Shown here piece by piece: positions 1 through 10,572 of a DNA stretch of 64,000 nucleotides. The DNA comes from Liolophura sinensis (Eukaryota > Mollusca > Polyplacophora > Chitonida > Chitonidae), in the NCBI RefSeq assembly GCF_032854445.1, contig NC_088306.1, forward strand, positions 12,209,386 to 12,273,385, given 5' to 3'. The notes under the pieces are model-generated. The model made no database searches. It had not been told where the DNA came from and saw nothing but the letters and a program-made list of their open reading frames with translations. Position numbers and translations under genes: made by a program. Each line of letters begins with the position of its first letter. The stretch's first letter is position 1.

Positions 1-44
1 AAGCTATGATCGCATGCCGGTTGTAATCAGAGAATATACATACG

Positions 45-46
<2 letters not shown>

Positions 47-136
<90 letters not shown>
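47..136. repeat. (TA)n microsatellite
   Basis: About 45 uninterrupted TA dinucleotides. The open frame across it is only low-complexity Tyr-Ile and is not a gene. Confidence 0.97.
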
Positions 137-138
<2 letters not shown>

Positions 139-661
139 CAACTGGAGTTATGTGAAGCTGCCTGGAGCTTTTCATAATATCACAAAATTAATCTTTCACT
201 TTGTTTTCTGACTCCATATTTGCATGTGCCCCCCCAAAAGAGCTCTTTGGTCGGTATAAAGACAATGAAGTCCGTCTTCCACAGTCCCTTATAATCAGAT
301 GTACATATTTATCATATTATATGGGTTAGTTGAAGGATTATATAACAGAGTTAAACAGGACGTGGTTTTTCACTTTCAGCACGTGTGTTGTAAATATGCA
401 TATATGGGGTTTCGTGTGAGAACATCAGTTGAGGTTTTCACATGTTTTTGTGGGTGAGCTGTAAACACGTCTTATACTTGTGGTATAGCCTATATACACG
501 ATTAGAATCGATGTGGACCTATTAAAGAGCGAGAGAAGCTAGTTTTTAAATGTTTCATTTAATTGCATGTGTGATACCTGACACACAGTTTTTGCAGGAT
601 TTTCTACGGAGATTTATCTCCACATATACATCTTTGTTTATTTAACTTAAATAAACAAAGA
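137..661. other. Spacer, no feature recognised
   Basis: AT-rich sequence with no coding exon, RNA gene or repeat that I recognise. Its right end carries the left target-site duplication (aataaacaaaga) of the SINE that follows. Confidence 0.5.
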
Positions 662-912
662 GGAGCCTCTGTGGCCGAGGGGGCTAGCAAGTCAGCGCGT
701 CGCAATAACCCCAGGAGCCTCTCACCAATGCGGTCGCTGTGAGTTCATGATGGCTTCCTCTCCGGCCGTACGTGGAAAGGTCTGCCAACAACCTGCGGAT
801 TGTCGTGGGTTTCCCCCAACCTCTGCCCTCTTTCATCCCACCATAATGCTGGCGGCCGTCGTATAAGTGACGTATTTTTGAGTACGGCGTAAAACATCAA
901 TCAAATAAATAA
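662..912 (+). mobile_element. SINE-A copy with target-site duplication
   Basis: A tRNA-derived SINE of the main family here. It has a tRNA-like head (gcctctgtggccgagg as A-box-like region, gtgagttca as B-box-like region), a central region reading cctccggccgta, a conserved 3' part (ccaccataatgctgg, cgtcgtataagtg, gagtacggcgtaaaac) and an ATAA-repeat tail. The 12-bp sequence aataaacaaaga occurs immediately on both sides, as expected for LINE-assisted retroposition. The same family recurs about 20 times in the window. Confidence 0.88.
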
Positions 913-1011
913 ATAAACAAAGAAGTGTATGCATAGAGACTAATCTGTGTAGAAAATCATTTAAAAACGGTGTGTGTCGCTTATAAGATTAGTCCCATGT
1001 TGGAGGGAGAG

Positions 1012-1207
1012 AGCGGAGCCTTGGCGACCGAGTGGTTAGTGTGGTAGAACCCGATCTTATGTGGGGAAAGTCTGACTGAAGCTTGCAGATCGATGGTTGT
1101 GGGTTTCCACAGGGCTAAGTTTAGTTTCCGCCCACCAAAATGCTGGCCGCCGTCGTATAATTCAAATATTCCTGAATACGGCGTAAACACCAATCAAGTA
1201 AATAAAA
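1012..1207 (+). mobile_element. SINE-A copy, diverged
   Basis: A more diverged member. The head (gccttggcgaccgagtgg) and the 3' part (aaaatgctggccgccgtcg, tacggcgtaaacacc) are recognisable and it ends in an AAATAAAT tail. The middle is shortened. Confidence 0.75.
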
Positions 1208-1464
1208 TAAATCCCCTGTCGGTTATAACCGAGAGAGCTATAAATTTTCACCTCCGACGTATGTCAGTCGGTGTGTTTGTCTGCCCCAACTCATTAAGAT
1301 TTAAAACGGAACTTTGAACATATCTTCATAGACATTTTGGACGCCAGTTTCAACGAATATGTATTGAACGATTTTCTACACTTTTTCTTATTCCTCTTAC
1401 AATCCGCGCACGGAGATGTCCCGATTCTGTTATAGTATTTTCATACATTAAGCTGTCTGTGAAA

Positions 1465-1575
1465 TCCGTCCTACTCGCTACCAAAATTGCCTTTCGTCAG
1501 TGACTCGTAACACCACAAGCCCTACTCCTCTATATCTTGAACGACCATATATTATTGCAAAGAAAATGCTCCCCC
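1465..1575 (+). repeat. Dispersed repeat E, first copy
   Basis: This stretch (ctaccaaaattgcctt, cgtaacaccacaagcc, ttattgcaaagaaaatg) is recognisably similar to 50095-50385, and a short reverse-complement echo (agggcttgtggtgtta) lies near 50860. The rest of the 1208-1575 gap shows nothing else I recognise. Nature unknown; probably a non-coding interspersed repeat. Confidence 0.5.
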
Positions 1576-1640
1576 GGGCTCATATAAGTAAAATGTTCCT
1601 AAGTACGGCGTAAAAATCCATTCAAATAAATAAATCCTAA
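1576..1640 (+). mobile_element. SINE-A tail fragment
   Basis: Only the 3' end is left (catataagtaaaatgttc, agtacggcgtaaaaatcc, then AAATAAATAAAT). Head and middle are absent. Confidence 0.65.
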
Positions 1641-1789
1641 CATTTTGCGCCAAGAACAAACTCCACCCATGAACATGCCTACATTAATATTTCCGCAAGT
1701 AGTCTACATTCTTTCTTTTTCAAAGTCTGAAGCCACCCTGTAGCGATAACAATTAGCTACAAAGGGTAAAAACGAATAAATGTATTAAG

Positions 1790-3312
1790 ATCATGCTCAG
1801 ACTCTTACACATTATCATTAACCATTACAGTAATCATCAGATTTTCACACATTATCATTAACCATTACAGGAGTCATCAGATTTTCACACATTATCATTA
1901 ACCATTGCAGTAATCATTAGATTTTCACACATTATCATTAACCATTGCAGTAATCATCAGACTGTCACACATTATCATTAACCATTGCAGTACTCATCAG
2001 ATTTTCACACATTATCATGAACCATTACAGGGTTCATCATATTTCCACGCATTATCATTAACCATTGCAGTAATCATCAGACTGTCACACATTATCATTA
2101 ACCATTGCAGGAATCATCAGATTTTCGCACATTATCATGAGTCATTACAGGAATCATCAGATTTCCACAGATTATCATGAACCAATACAGGAATCATCAG
2201 ATTTTTTACACATTATTATTAACCACTGTAGTAAGCATAAGACTCTCACACATTATAAATAACCATTGCAGTAATCATCAGATTTTAACACATTATCATT
2301 AAACATTGCAGTAATCATCAGATTTTCACACATTAACATTAACCATTACAGGAATCATCAGATTTTCACACATTATCATTAACCATTGCAGTAATCATTA
2401 GATTATCACACATTATCATTAACCATTACAGGAATCACCAGATTTTCACACATTATCATTCACCATTACAGGAATCATCAGACTGTCACACATTATCATT
2501 AACCATTACAGAAATCATCAGATTTTCATACATTATCATTAACCATTGCAGTAATCATCAGATTTTCACACATTATCATTAACCATTGCAGTAATCTCAG
2601 ACTCTTACACATTATCATTAACCATTGCAGTGATCATCAGACTCTTACACATTATCATTAACCATTGCAGTAATCATCAGACTCTTACACATTATCATTA
2701 ACCATTACAGGATTCATCAAGTTATCAAACATTAGCATTAACCATTACAGGAGTCATCATATTTACACACATTATCATTAACCATTGCAGTAATAATCAG
2801 ATTGTCACACATTATAATTAACCATTGCAGTAATCATAATAATGTCACACATTACTATTAACAATTGCAGTGATCATCAGACTTTCACACATTATCATTA
2901 ACCGTTACAGGAATCATCAGATTTTCACACATTATCATTAACCATTACAGGAGTCATTAGATTTTCAGACATTATCATTAACCATTGCAGTAATCATCAG
3001 ACTGTCACACATTATCATTAACCATTAAAGAAATCATCAGATCTTCATACATTACCATTAACCATTGCAGTGATCATCAGACTCTTACACATTATTATTA
3101 CCCATTGCAGTGATCATCAGACTCTTACACATTACCATTAACCATTGCAGTAATCATCAGATTTTTATATATTATCATTAACCATTGCAGTAATCATTAG
3201 ACTCTTACACATTATCATTAACCATTGCAGTAATCATCAGATTTTCAGACATTATCATGAACCATTACAGTAATCATCTGACTCATACACATTATCATTA
3301 ACCATGGAAGTA
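1790..3312 (+). repeat. 40-bp tandem satellite, about 38 copies
   Basis: Head-to-tail array of a 40-bp unit built around cattatcattaaccattg followed by cagtaatcatcag and a variable attttcaca/actcttaca end. Copies differ by a few substitutions and occasional 1-2 base indels. Two sub-types alternate, one ending tgcagtaatcatc and one ending tacaggaatcatc. The whole period is repetitive, with no unique spacers, so it is not a CRISPR-type array. Confidence 0.96.
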
Positions 3313-3344
3313 AATATAATGAAGGATTTATACAGCATAGAGAG

Positions 3345-3478
3345 TCAAACTAGAGGAGCGAAGACGGTGTGATATTTTTCAAATGATCACATGTAACAAG
3401 TGAAATACGACCTGTACATGTAAAGGATTAAACATTACACGACCCCTGTATAGCACCATGGCTTAAACAGAATTAGGT
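3345..3478 (+). repeat. Satellite-flanking block, copy 1
   Basis: The sequence just after the satellite (acagcatagagagtcaaac, gtgtgatatttttc, tgaaatacg, ggcttaaacag) reappears in diverged form at about 4350-4545 (acaggatagagagtaaaac, gcgtgatagctgg, tgagatacgg, ggcttaaaaagc). Together with satellite relics near 4557 this suggests that satellite plus flank was duplicated around the Crypton copy. Confidence 0.5.
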
Positions 3479-3524
3479 AAAAAAATGTAGTGATGTTAAT
3501 TGCATTTTATTAGACGTCACTGGT

Positions 3525-4264
3525 TGGGAATAAATAAATCATCCAATCAGAGAGAGGCATGTGACAGTTATTGCCCGATAAGTGCACATTCCCCACCAGT
3601 ACCTCTCTATGTCAGTTCGAGCTCTAAATTTGAACGTAACAGTTTTGCAACGACAGAGGAATGATGATTTTAAACCAAACTAAGAAAGCAAATACTGTGA
3701 AGTGAACGATTTATTTCATGGAGAAACTTGTAGATTCAGTTGAAGTTTAAATGGAAGGTGCTTCCTGAGATGGTAGCGTTGCCGAAAATTTGATGACCAT
3801 GTGGAGCCGATTTCGGCAGACGGCCTACAACTTCTTCAACTTAGATCACACTGTGTGTCTGGGTGACGGTAGGTATGGAGCCATGCGCGATGACACAAGT
3901 CACAGAGGCATCCGACGCCTAGGAGGAAACAATGGTTGAGTGTAAAACACTGCTCAAAGAGCGGCGTTCTTCTTAAGACGGCCTCTATCTGTACGTAACT
4001 TCTCAGACTGGACTCGCTCCGGTGGCCAGTTACGGACGTTAAACCCTGTATTCCAACACCAGCGTGACTCAAAACATTGGCCACAGTGTCGTTTGTGTAC
4101 CGCTGACTGAGTCCTGCATCACGGGAGATGTCTGCCATCATCGAGCACAAGCTGTTCACTCCCGTCGCTTGCTTGTAATACCAACAATCCGCCGCTTTTG
4201 GAGGGGTTACAGGTAAGAGAACGTTGAAAAAACGCATCGTTGCCCATATTGCGCTTATCCACAT
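3525..4264 (-). mobile_element. Crypton-type transposon remnant, left inverted arm
   Basis: The minus strand encodes about 140 aa (4264 to 3836) with the C-terminal part of a Crypton/DUF3504 tyrosine recombinase. It has the segment GVNSLCSMMADISRDAGLS, then VTGHRSESSLRSY, which carries the family's His-x-x-Arg and candidate nucleophilic Tyr. Cryptons are DNA transposons that use a tyrosine recombinase and lack terminal inverted repeats. The N-terminal SAM-like core domain is absent, so this is a fragment. The whole arm, including its non-coding outer part (gtaacagttttgcaacgac, cgaactgacatagagagg read on the other strand), is matched in inverse orientation at 4990-5736. The protein family call rests on motif memory, not a search. 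Confidence 0.6.
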
Positions 4265-4349
4265 ATAGTACAGCTATAGTGTGAAAGTTTTTCGAGGCAT
4301 GTTAGAATCCTAGTTTATGCAGGAATGCAACGTAATAAAGTAAACCTAC

Positions 4350-4545
4350 AGGATAGAGAGTAAAACCACAGCAGCGACAACAGCGTGATAGCTGGTAAGT
4401 GGTCACACTTAACCGATGAGATACGGTTTGCTGTCAGTTTACGTCAGTTAGGGCTTCATTCTAACTGTTTATCTAAATGCCCAAATAGCAGTAAATTACA
4501 GGTCTCCTAATTGCATCTTGGCTTAAAAAGCATGAAAAAGGTAAA
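4350..4545 (+). repeat. Satellite-flanking block, copy 2
   Basis: Diverged direct repeat of 3345-3478, lying between the two Crypton arms. The surrounding 4265-4989 spacer holds no coding exon that I can see. Confidence 0.45.
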
Positions 4546-4556
4546 GAAAAAGCACT

Positions 4557-4645
4557 GGCATTAATTATCATTAGCCATTGCTGGAATCACACTTTAATTA
4601 TCATTAACATTTGCAATAATCACCAGTCTCACAAATAATGATTCA
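4557..4645 (+). repeat. Relic units of the 40-bp satellite
   Basis: About two decayed units (ttaattatcattagccattg, taattatcattaac, caataatcaccag), following the duplicated flanking block in the same order as at the main array. Confidence 0.6.
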
Positions 4646-4989
4646 AACATACCTCCAAAAACTTTAACACTAATAGCAATGGTGAACGATCTGTGTTCAA
4701 ATTGAAAATCTGCAAACAGTTGCCGTCCTCGTCATAGACGCTGGGACGGTTCTATTTCGCTAATGAAATAGGGGAGCTGGGTTGTGCTGTCAGAACGTCC
4801 GTTTTCTTCAGAATTTGACAGCTCACATTTTCCCAGGACAAAGGCAAAATAAATTTACATATAACTGGTCAGGCAGTTAAGTTTAAAGGTGAATTATTTA
4901 CCTTCAACGACATCATGTGACCAATAGGCACTTATCCCGTGTATGGGATATAAAGAGGTGGCATCAAACAACAAGCATCAGTGGTACCA

Positions 4990-5736
4990 TATAAGGATAA
5001 GCACAACATGGGCAACGATGCGTTTTATCAACGTTCTCTTACTTGTAACCCCTCCAAAGTTGGCGGATTGCTGGTATTACGAGCAAGCGATGGGAGTGAA
5101 TAGCTTGTGCTCGATGATGGCAAACATCTCCCGTGATGCAGGACTCAGTCGGCGGTACACAAACCACTGTCTCCCTGCCACTGCAGCCACTGAACATCGC
5201 TGGTGTTGGAACACAGGGGATAATGTCCTTAACTGGCCACCGGAGCGAGTCCAGTCTGAGAAGTTACAAACAGCCGTTTGAAGAACAACGCCTCTCTTTG
5301 AGCAGTGTTTTACACTCAACCTCCCAGGCGTCGGATGCCTCTGTGACTTGTGTCAGCGCGCCTGGCTCCATACCTACCGTCACCCAGACACACAGTGTGA
5401 CCCAAATTGAAGAAGTTGTAGACCTGAGTCTGCCAAAATCAGTTCCACATGGTCATCAAATATTCAGCAACGCTACCATCTCAGAAAGCACCTTACATTT
5501 AAGCTTCGATTAAGTATACAGGTTTCTTCACGAAATAAATCATTCACTTGACAGTTTTTTTTCTTAGCTTGACTTAAAATCATCATTCCTCTGTCGTCGC
5601 AAAACTGTTACGTTCAAATTTAGAGCTCGAACTGACATAGAGAGGTACTGACGGGAAACGTGCATTTATTGGGCAATAACTGTCACATGCCTCGCTCTGA
5701 TTGGATGATTTATTTCCCACCCATTCCACTGGCACA
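4990..5736 (+). mobile_element. Crypton-type transposon remnant, right inverted arm
   Basis: The plus strand carries a second copy of the same DUF3504-like recombinase tail. A first frame gives GVNSLCSMMANISRDAGLS followed by YTNH (about 5020-5165). After a frame change between about 5160 and 5200, the second frame gives GVGTQGIMSLTGHRSESSL and RSY, then a longer C-terminal tail ending near 5512. The arm is the reverse complement of 3525-4264 at clearly less than 100% identity, so the duplication is not recent. The non-coding outer part down to gattggatgatttatttccc is shared as well. It is frame-broken and truncated, so I do not expect an active protein. Confidence 0.6.
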
Positions 5737-5861
5737 GACTTACCCAAAATCATAACAAAACAACCTAGACTGTCAAATATTAACAAAAAGGGGAGAGTGG
5801 TTGTCTTCAGTGTGATTTGTCCCCTAATGGCTGAGTTATTTCATAATGGTATGTTAGAATA

Positions 5862-6016
5862 GAAATAAAACGTAGTTTGCCATGCTCAACTCATCAAGAT
5901 AATGTACAGTAGACGAGAGTTGTCCACTGTTTGAAAACTGTGGCCTCTAGCTCTCAAACAGTGGACAACTCCTGTCTGCTGTGCATTATCTTGGTGATCT
6001 GAGCACGTTTTATTTC
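5862..6016. mobile_element. Foldback element (hairpin MITE-like)
   Basis: Two arms of about 70 bp are near-perfect inverted repeats: gaaataaaacg...gttgtccactgttt on the left and aaacagtggacaac...cgttttatttc on the right, around a loop of about 20 bases. The length and hairpin form fit a foldback or MITE relic. No clear target-site duplication was found. Satellite relics start immediately to the right. Confidence 0.6.
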
Positions 6017-6018
6017 TT

Positions 6019-6080
6019 AATTAACCATTGTAGTAATGGCCAGATTCACAAATTATCAATAACCAGTGTATAGTGACCAC
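6019..6080 (+). repeat. Relic units of the 40-bp satellite
   Basis: Diverged units (ttaaccattgtagtaatgg, aaattatcaataaccag) matching the main array at 1790-3312. Sequence from here to 6288 holds nothing else recognisable. Confidence 0.45.
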
Positions 6081-6288
6081 TAGATTTTGAATAAATGTTA
6101 TGATCAATGCATTTTGTGGTATATTCACTTTCTCTTACAGAAATCTGATTTCTTCCAGTGGTAAGATTTTTAACTCTAATTCCGGATACCTACACATTTG
6201 CAAGGATAGCAAAAACGATGTCACCGGCTATACACATGCACATAACGCAAAACCCATCCCAGCATTTTTGTAAATCTACCACAAACTT

Positions 6289-6610
6289 TCAACTTCGGGA
6301 GTGGTAGATCCACGGTCAGTTCTGGGTCGAGTCACGCCTAAGGCCTTAAAAGAGGAAGTTGTAACTTTGTCGTTTGTAGTTCTGCATGAAGGGGATAGTG
6401 CAACGACTGGTTGACCCTTATCAGTATAATGACTCGGGCGGGGTGGCTTACTTGCCTTCGGTAAGGCGTCTCAGTGAAGCAGCACTAGATAAAAGAGCGG
6501 TGGAAATCCATCCCGCAACAAGGAGGCACATTGCGTGCACTCTAAGGATTCCTTCGTCGTCATATGACTGAAAAATTGTTAAGTACGACGTTAAACCCCA
6601 AGCACTCACA
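6289..6610 (+). mobile_element. SINE-B copy, head truncated
   Basis: Second tRNA-derived family. The copy starts inside the tRNA-like head (cttcgggagtggtagatcc, gtcagttctgggtcgagtc). It continues through the body (gcatgaaggggatagtgc, tcagtataatgactcgggc, cactagataaaagagcggtgg) and ends with taagtacgacgttaaacccc and a short remnant of the CACT tail. Other copies are at 46122, 52955 and 57307. Confidence 0.82.
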
Positions 6611-6701
6611 AACTGTCACCATTTTGAATTACTTCGGCGAATTTCTTTTCTAAATTAACCTGAGATTTAAAATGCGTGTATAGGATTGCACATGTTATTT
6701 A

Positions 6702-6944
6702 TTTATTTATTTATTTGATTGGTGTTTTACGCCGTACTCAACAATATTTCACTTATACGACGGCGGCCAGCATTATGGTGGGTGGAAACCGGCCAGAGTC
6801 CGGAGGAATTCACGACCATCCGCAGGTTGCTGACAGACCTCCCCACACACGACCGGAGAGGAAGTCAGCATAAGCTTGACTTGAACTCACAACGACCGCA
6901 TTGGTGAGAGGCTCCTGGGTGCTGCTAACCAACTGAGCCACCTA
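6702..6944 (-). mobile_element. SINE-A copy with target-site duplication
   Basis: Near full length in antisense orientation: ATTT-repeat tail, ggtgttttacgccgtactc, ggcggccagcattatggtg, then the tRNA-like head ending ctgagccacc. Direct repeats cacatgttattta and cacatgctattta flank it. Confidence 0.88.
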
Positions 6945-7218
6945 CACACATGCTATTTACCTGTAATATGTTTTGATTGTCTGTAATTTATTGTCCATGT
7001 AAAGTTTTATCTATAATACGATAGTAGGCCTATCAGTGTAGCGGGAAATGTTTACTTGATAACTGCAAACTGATGGAAGTAATTGAAAATGACTTTATAC
7101 CGGATATCTACACTGTGTAGCTTACCGTAAGCGATTTCAGCCTCAGTGTATGCTGAACAGTTGGTACGACACGCACAGTTCGGCACTACGCCGGTTTTTT
7201 GCATAAACATTTCTTATC

Positions 7219-7410
7219 TTCCGGCCCGCTATCAATCCCAAGGCCACCCAAACTCATACCGCGCACATGCATGGGAAGGTCTGCCTGCAACCTACGGAGG
7301 TCGTGTGTTTCCTCCGGGATATGCCCTGTTTCCTTCCACCGTAATGTTGGTCGCCGTCCTATTAGTGAAATACACTAGAGTACGATGTGAAAGACCACCA
7401 AATAAATAAA
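7219..7410 (+). mobile_element. SINE-A copy, diverged
   Basis: An old copy lacking most of the head. The body (gggaaggtctgcctgcaacc, ccgtaatgttggtcgccgtc, agtacgatgtgaaagac) and the AAATAAATAAAT tail remain. Confidence 0.65.
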
Positions 7411-8315
7411 TTGAATCTTACTGTTTTGCGGCATCCCTTACGAGCACATGTCATCGTGACATATTCGTAAAAACCTGCTTTAAAAGGGTAATAATCGCAG
7501 TTTTTCCAAGGAAGAAAACTTTCGTATATGGCGATATTTTTAAAAAGTGAACAAATCAGCATTGGATAGTGCCTTCCCCAGATGACGTCATGCATGCATT
7601 ACATGTATGGGCAGGGATCAGTGTGTTAACTTTCGTTTTTTAAATCCTTAAGCATCAGTTTATACAAACAATGATGTAATTGTATTGGTGTATGGGCTGT
7701 CAGCTGTGAGGATAACCTTTAAAAATACTGGCAGTAACAAAGCTATTAAACATTCACGTGGCACATAGACCCTCCATCACTGTGTAGGTTTGCATGGATA
7801 AAATTACGGCCGTTTTTATTCCTTGACGTTATATCGGATCTGGGTTTACACAGAAATGTTTATCCAGTAAATTGTCACTTTCCCACGTACATCGTCAGTT
7901 TGCACATTAACCTGTACTGTTATATATTTTCCTACATTCCTCTTATTTTATCATCTATATTACTTCTAGGGAAATAGCAAATACATTTATGTACATCTCC
8001 TATCCGTTAACTGAAGCAAATCGTTTAAAATGGTCAGTCGTAGAACCCTTTTCTGTTGTAGTAATCTACTGACACCAATAGCATTACAAAAGATACGAAA
8101 TGCGGTTTCAGGACGAAGTAACTTGATTTGATTTCTGGAGCAAACTCAAAACCAAGTTTCGAACTAAAAATCTCAAAATGTTTTTCTGATGTCAATCTCC
8201 CGTATAATACTTCCGCATAACATGTTAATGTTAATCATAATTACAGGAGAACATGTGCTCTCAATCAGGATTCTCACTTCAGTTGACACACATTACGTAA
8301 TACCATAGCTTAACA
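7411..8315. other. Spacer, no feature recognised
   Basis: About 0.9 kb of AT-rich sequence. I see no exon, RNA gene or repeat in it. Confidence 0.5.
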
Positions 8316-8328
8316 ATTATCCATTCTA

Positions 8329-8589
8329 TTTATTTGATTGGTGTTTTACGCCGTGCTTAAGAATATTTCACTTATACGACGGCGGCCAGAATTACGGTGG
8401 GAGGAAACCGAGCAGAGCCCTGGGGAAACCCACGACCATCCGCAGGTTATTGAAAGACCTTCCAACTTACGGCCGGAGAGGAAGCCTGCATGAGCTGGAC
8501 TTGAATTCACAGCGACCGCATTCGTGAGAGACTCCTGGGTCATTACGCTGCGCTAGCGCGCTAACCGACTGAGCCACGGAGGCCCCCTC
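8329..8589 (-). mobile_element. Full-length SINE-A with 13-bp target-site duplication
   Basis: A complete antisense copy from the ATTT-type tail to the tRNA-like head (gctgcgctagcgcgctaacc, gactgagccacggaggcc). The 13-mer attatccattcta occurs at 8316-8328 and again at 8590-8602. It lies just left of the duplicated segment that begins at 8616. Confidence 0.93.
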
Positions 8590-9464
8590 ATTATCCATTC
8601 TAATTTATGATAACACTTACATGTATTTAATGTAAGACGGCGTATATCTGACTCATACAAAAGTTTTCGAACTCTTCCTTTAGGTACAACTTGTTCTCCA
8701 CAGTATCTTTATTAGTTCACAGTACTATGAAGGATGCCTGTTAAACTGTATGGCCCAAATACGAATGTTAATGGTGCAGGAAACGTAGAAACTACATGAA
8801 GTTTAGTCCGAATAGTTTGTTGTAAGTGTGGTCTTCAATATTTGTTTTCATTTTTCTTCAATAAGAAAAAGGCAATCGAAAATAATTTTTGTTTGGTGGG
8901 TATTTGGGACCACCATTTGGTATATATAGTTTTTGTGTAATAATGTTATAAATGAGGATGTAAAACTTATTAAATTAACATATTTACTCCAGAATTTGGT
9001 CTTTTCAGCTGAAAACCGTGTTAAACCTTGATTTTGAATTTATTTATATTTTTAATATTTTCATAAATATTATCATAATTCAGATCAAACACGTGTCTGG
9101 ATATAAACAACAAATTTATATTCAAACAAATTCATTAAACATGCATCACATCCTTATTTAGAACATTATGCAAAGACGATAAATACCAAAAGTTTGGTGC
9201 TCTTCCATCTGATTTTGGTATCATTTTTTATGTTTTCATCTCCTTCAAACTTGCCAAAAATATGACAAAACTGATCACATTATAAAGATTATAAAGTTTT
9301 ACATATGAAGACAAACGGTAACCAAAAGGAAACTTTGAAAGAACGCAGAAATACACACATGAATGTTTCAGTAAAGATATTTTTCTGCTTAACGTTGATC
9401 TTCATATTGTAAATGAAAAACACAGTGCCTCGTTTGAGCGAAAAATTGGCGTTTTTGATCGACA

Positions 9465-9798
9465 ATGCATTTTAGCGGGTTATTACTAAGCAATCATTCC
9501 GTTTATGGTCATATAACTTTTATGGGTGCTTCGATCAAGTTTTGTACTTCTGATTTGGAAATTTTGCGGAATTGTGCTGGGATTTTGAAATTTGCACTTT
9601 CTTTCGTACCTCTCGGGGGCCGGTTCTCTGCCTTCCGTACCAGGTCCTTTCGATGGCATTTCACCTGAAGTACATGGTATGGTTAAGCGAGGTATCGATC
9701 CCAGTGCAATAAATTTTGCACTTCAAGAAGCGAAACTGACTAGAGCTTTGACTGAAAAAGAAAAAACAGCTGCCAACACCTCCGTAAAGCCACTTTAG
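9465..9798 (+). other. Frame-disrupted counterpart of the 110-codon frame at 17005
   Basis: Matches the open frame at 17005-17337, but a longer run of G near 9616 shifts the frame, so the copy is not continuously open here. The substitutions visible downstream relative to copy 2 (His/Pro, Ile/Leu, Ile/Leu) all change amino acids, which argues against a conserved protein. Confidence 0.4.
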
Positions 9799-10460
9799 TT
9801 GTTTTTCTCCTCCTTTCCTGAATTATGGTAAGTGTGCGGCAGTTTTGAACATTCTGAAACGTGTTACTGATGTGAAGGTCATTTAATCAAAAAATCGTAG
9901 CCTACTCCAGTCATACTGAAATACCTTTTCTGTATGATACCCTTAGATACTGTAAAATGGGGAAAATCACTGTACCACAAATGTGTAACCGTTGAACTCC
10001 AGTCAAATAAATAATTTTATAATAAATGTAACCTTCAGCCTTATAAATCCGCCACATATTACATATAATATGACGTGTTAATGCCAGGCGAGCTCTCAAG
10101 CAGGATTCAGGTATGCTTTCTGCTGCATGTAACGTATTAGCTTATTTCCCAATCGATTTTAATTCAAGGTAAGACTTATTTAATACAATCGGGTCTATGT
10201 CTCTACTCACATAAATTGTGTTTGCAAAGAAACCTTCCCCCTCCACCAACTAGTATTCGAACTATTTCTCGGTGCTAACTCTTTCCCAGTGACTTCGGTG
10301 TGTATACTATGAAGGATGCCTTATCCACTTCGACAGACATACGGATTTTAAACTTCCCAAAATATGACAAAACATTAAGCATTATAAAGTTTATGTTTTA
10401 GGTATAAAGGCAAACGTCTTGCGAGGTGAAGAGGACGGTTCCGTTCGCGCTGTATTAGAG

Positions 10461-10572
10461 TAACCCGGCGCTCTGCCCCTTTTCCTCCCACCATAATGCT
10501 GGCCGCCGTTGTACGATTGACATATTCTTGAGTACGGTGTAAAACACCAGTCAAATAAATAAATAAATAAAA
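10461..10572 (+). mobile_element. SINE-A fragment (copy 1)
   Basis: 5'-truncated SINE-A: ggcgctctgcc, cctcccaccataatgctgg, ttcttgagtacggtgtaaaac, then an ATAA tail running into A-rich sequence. Its partner in the second copy is at 18001-18112. Confidence 0.8.

Noticed and set aside
14-211. 65-codon frame across the TA microsatellite
   Set aside because: It is only Tyr-Ile repeats from the dinucleotide run.
1790-3312. CRISPR-like regular repeat
   Set aside because: The full 40-bp period is repeated with no unique spacers, and the genome is eukaryotic; it is a satellite.
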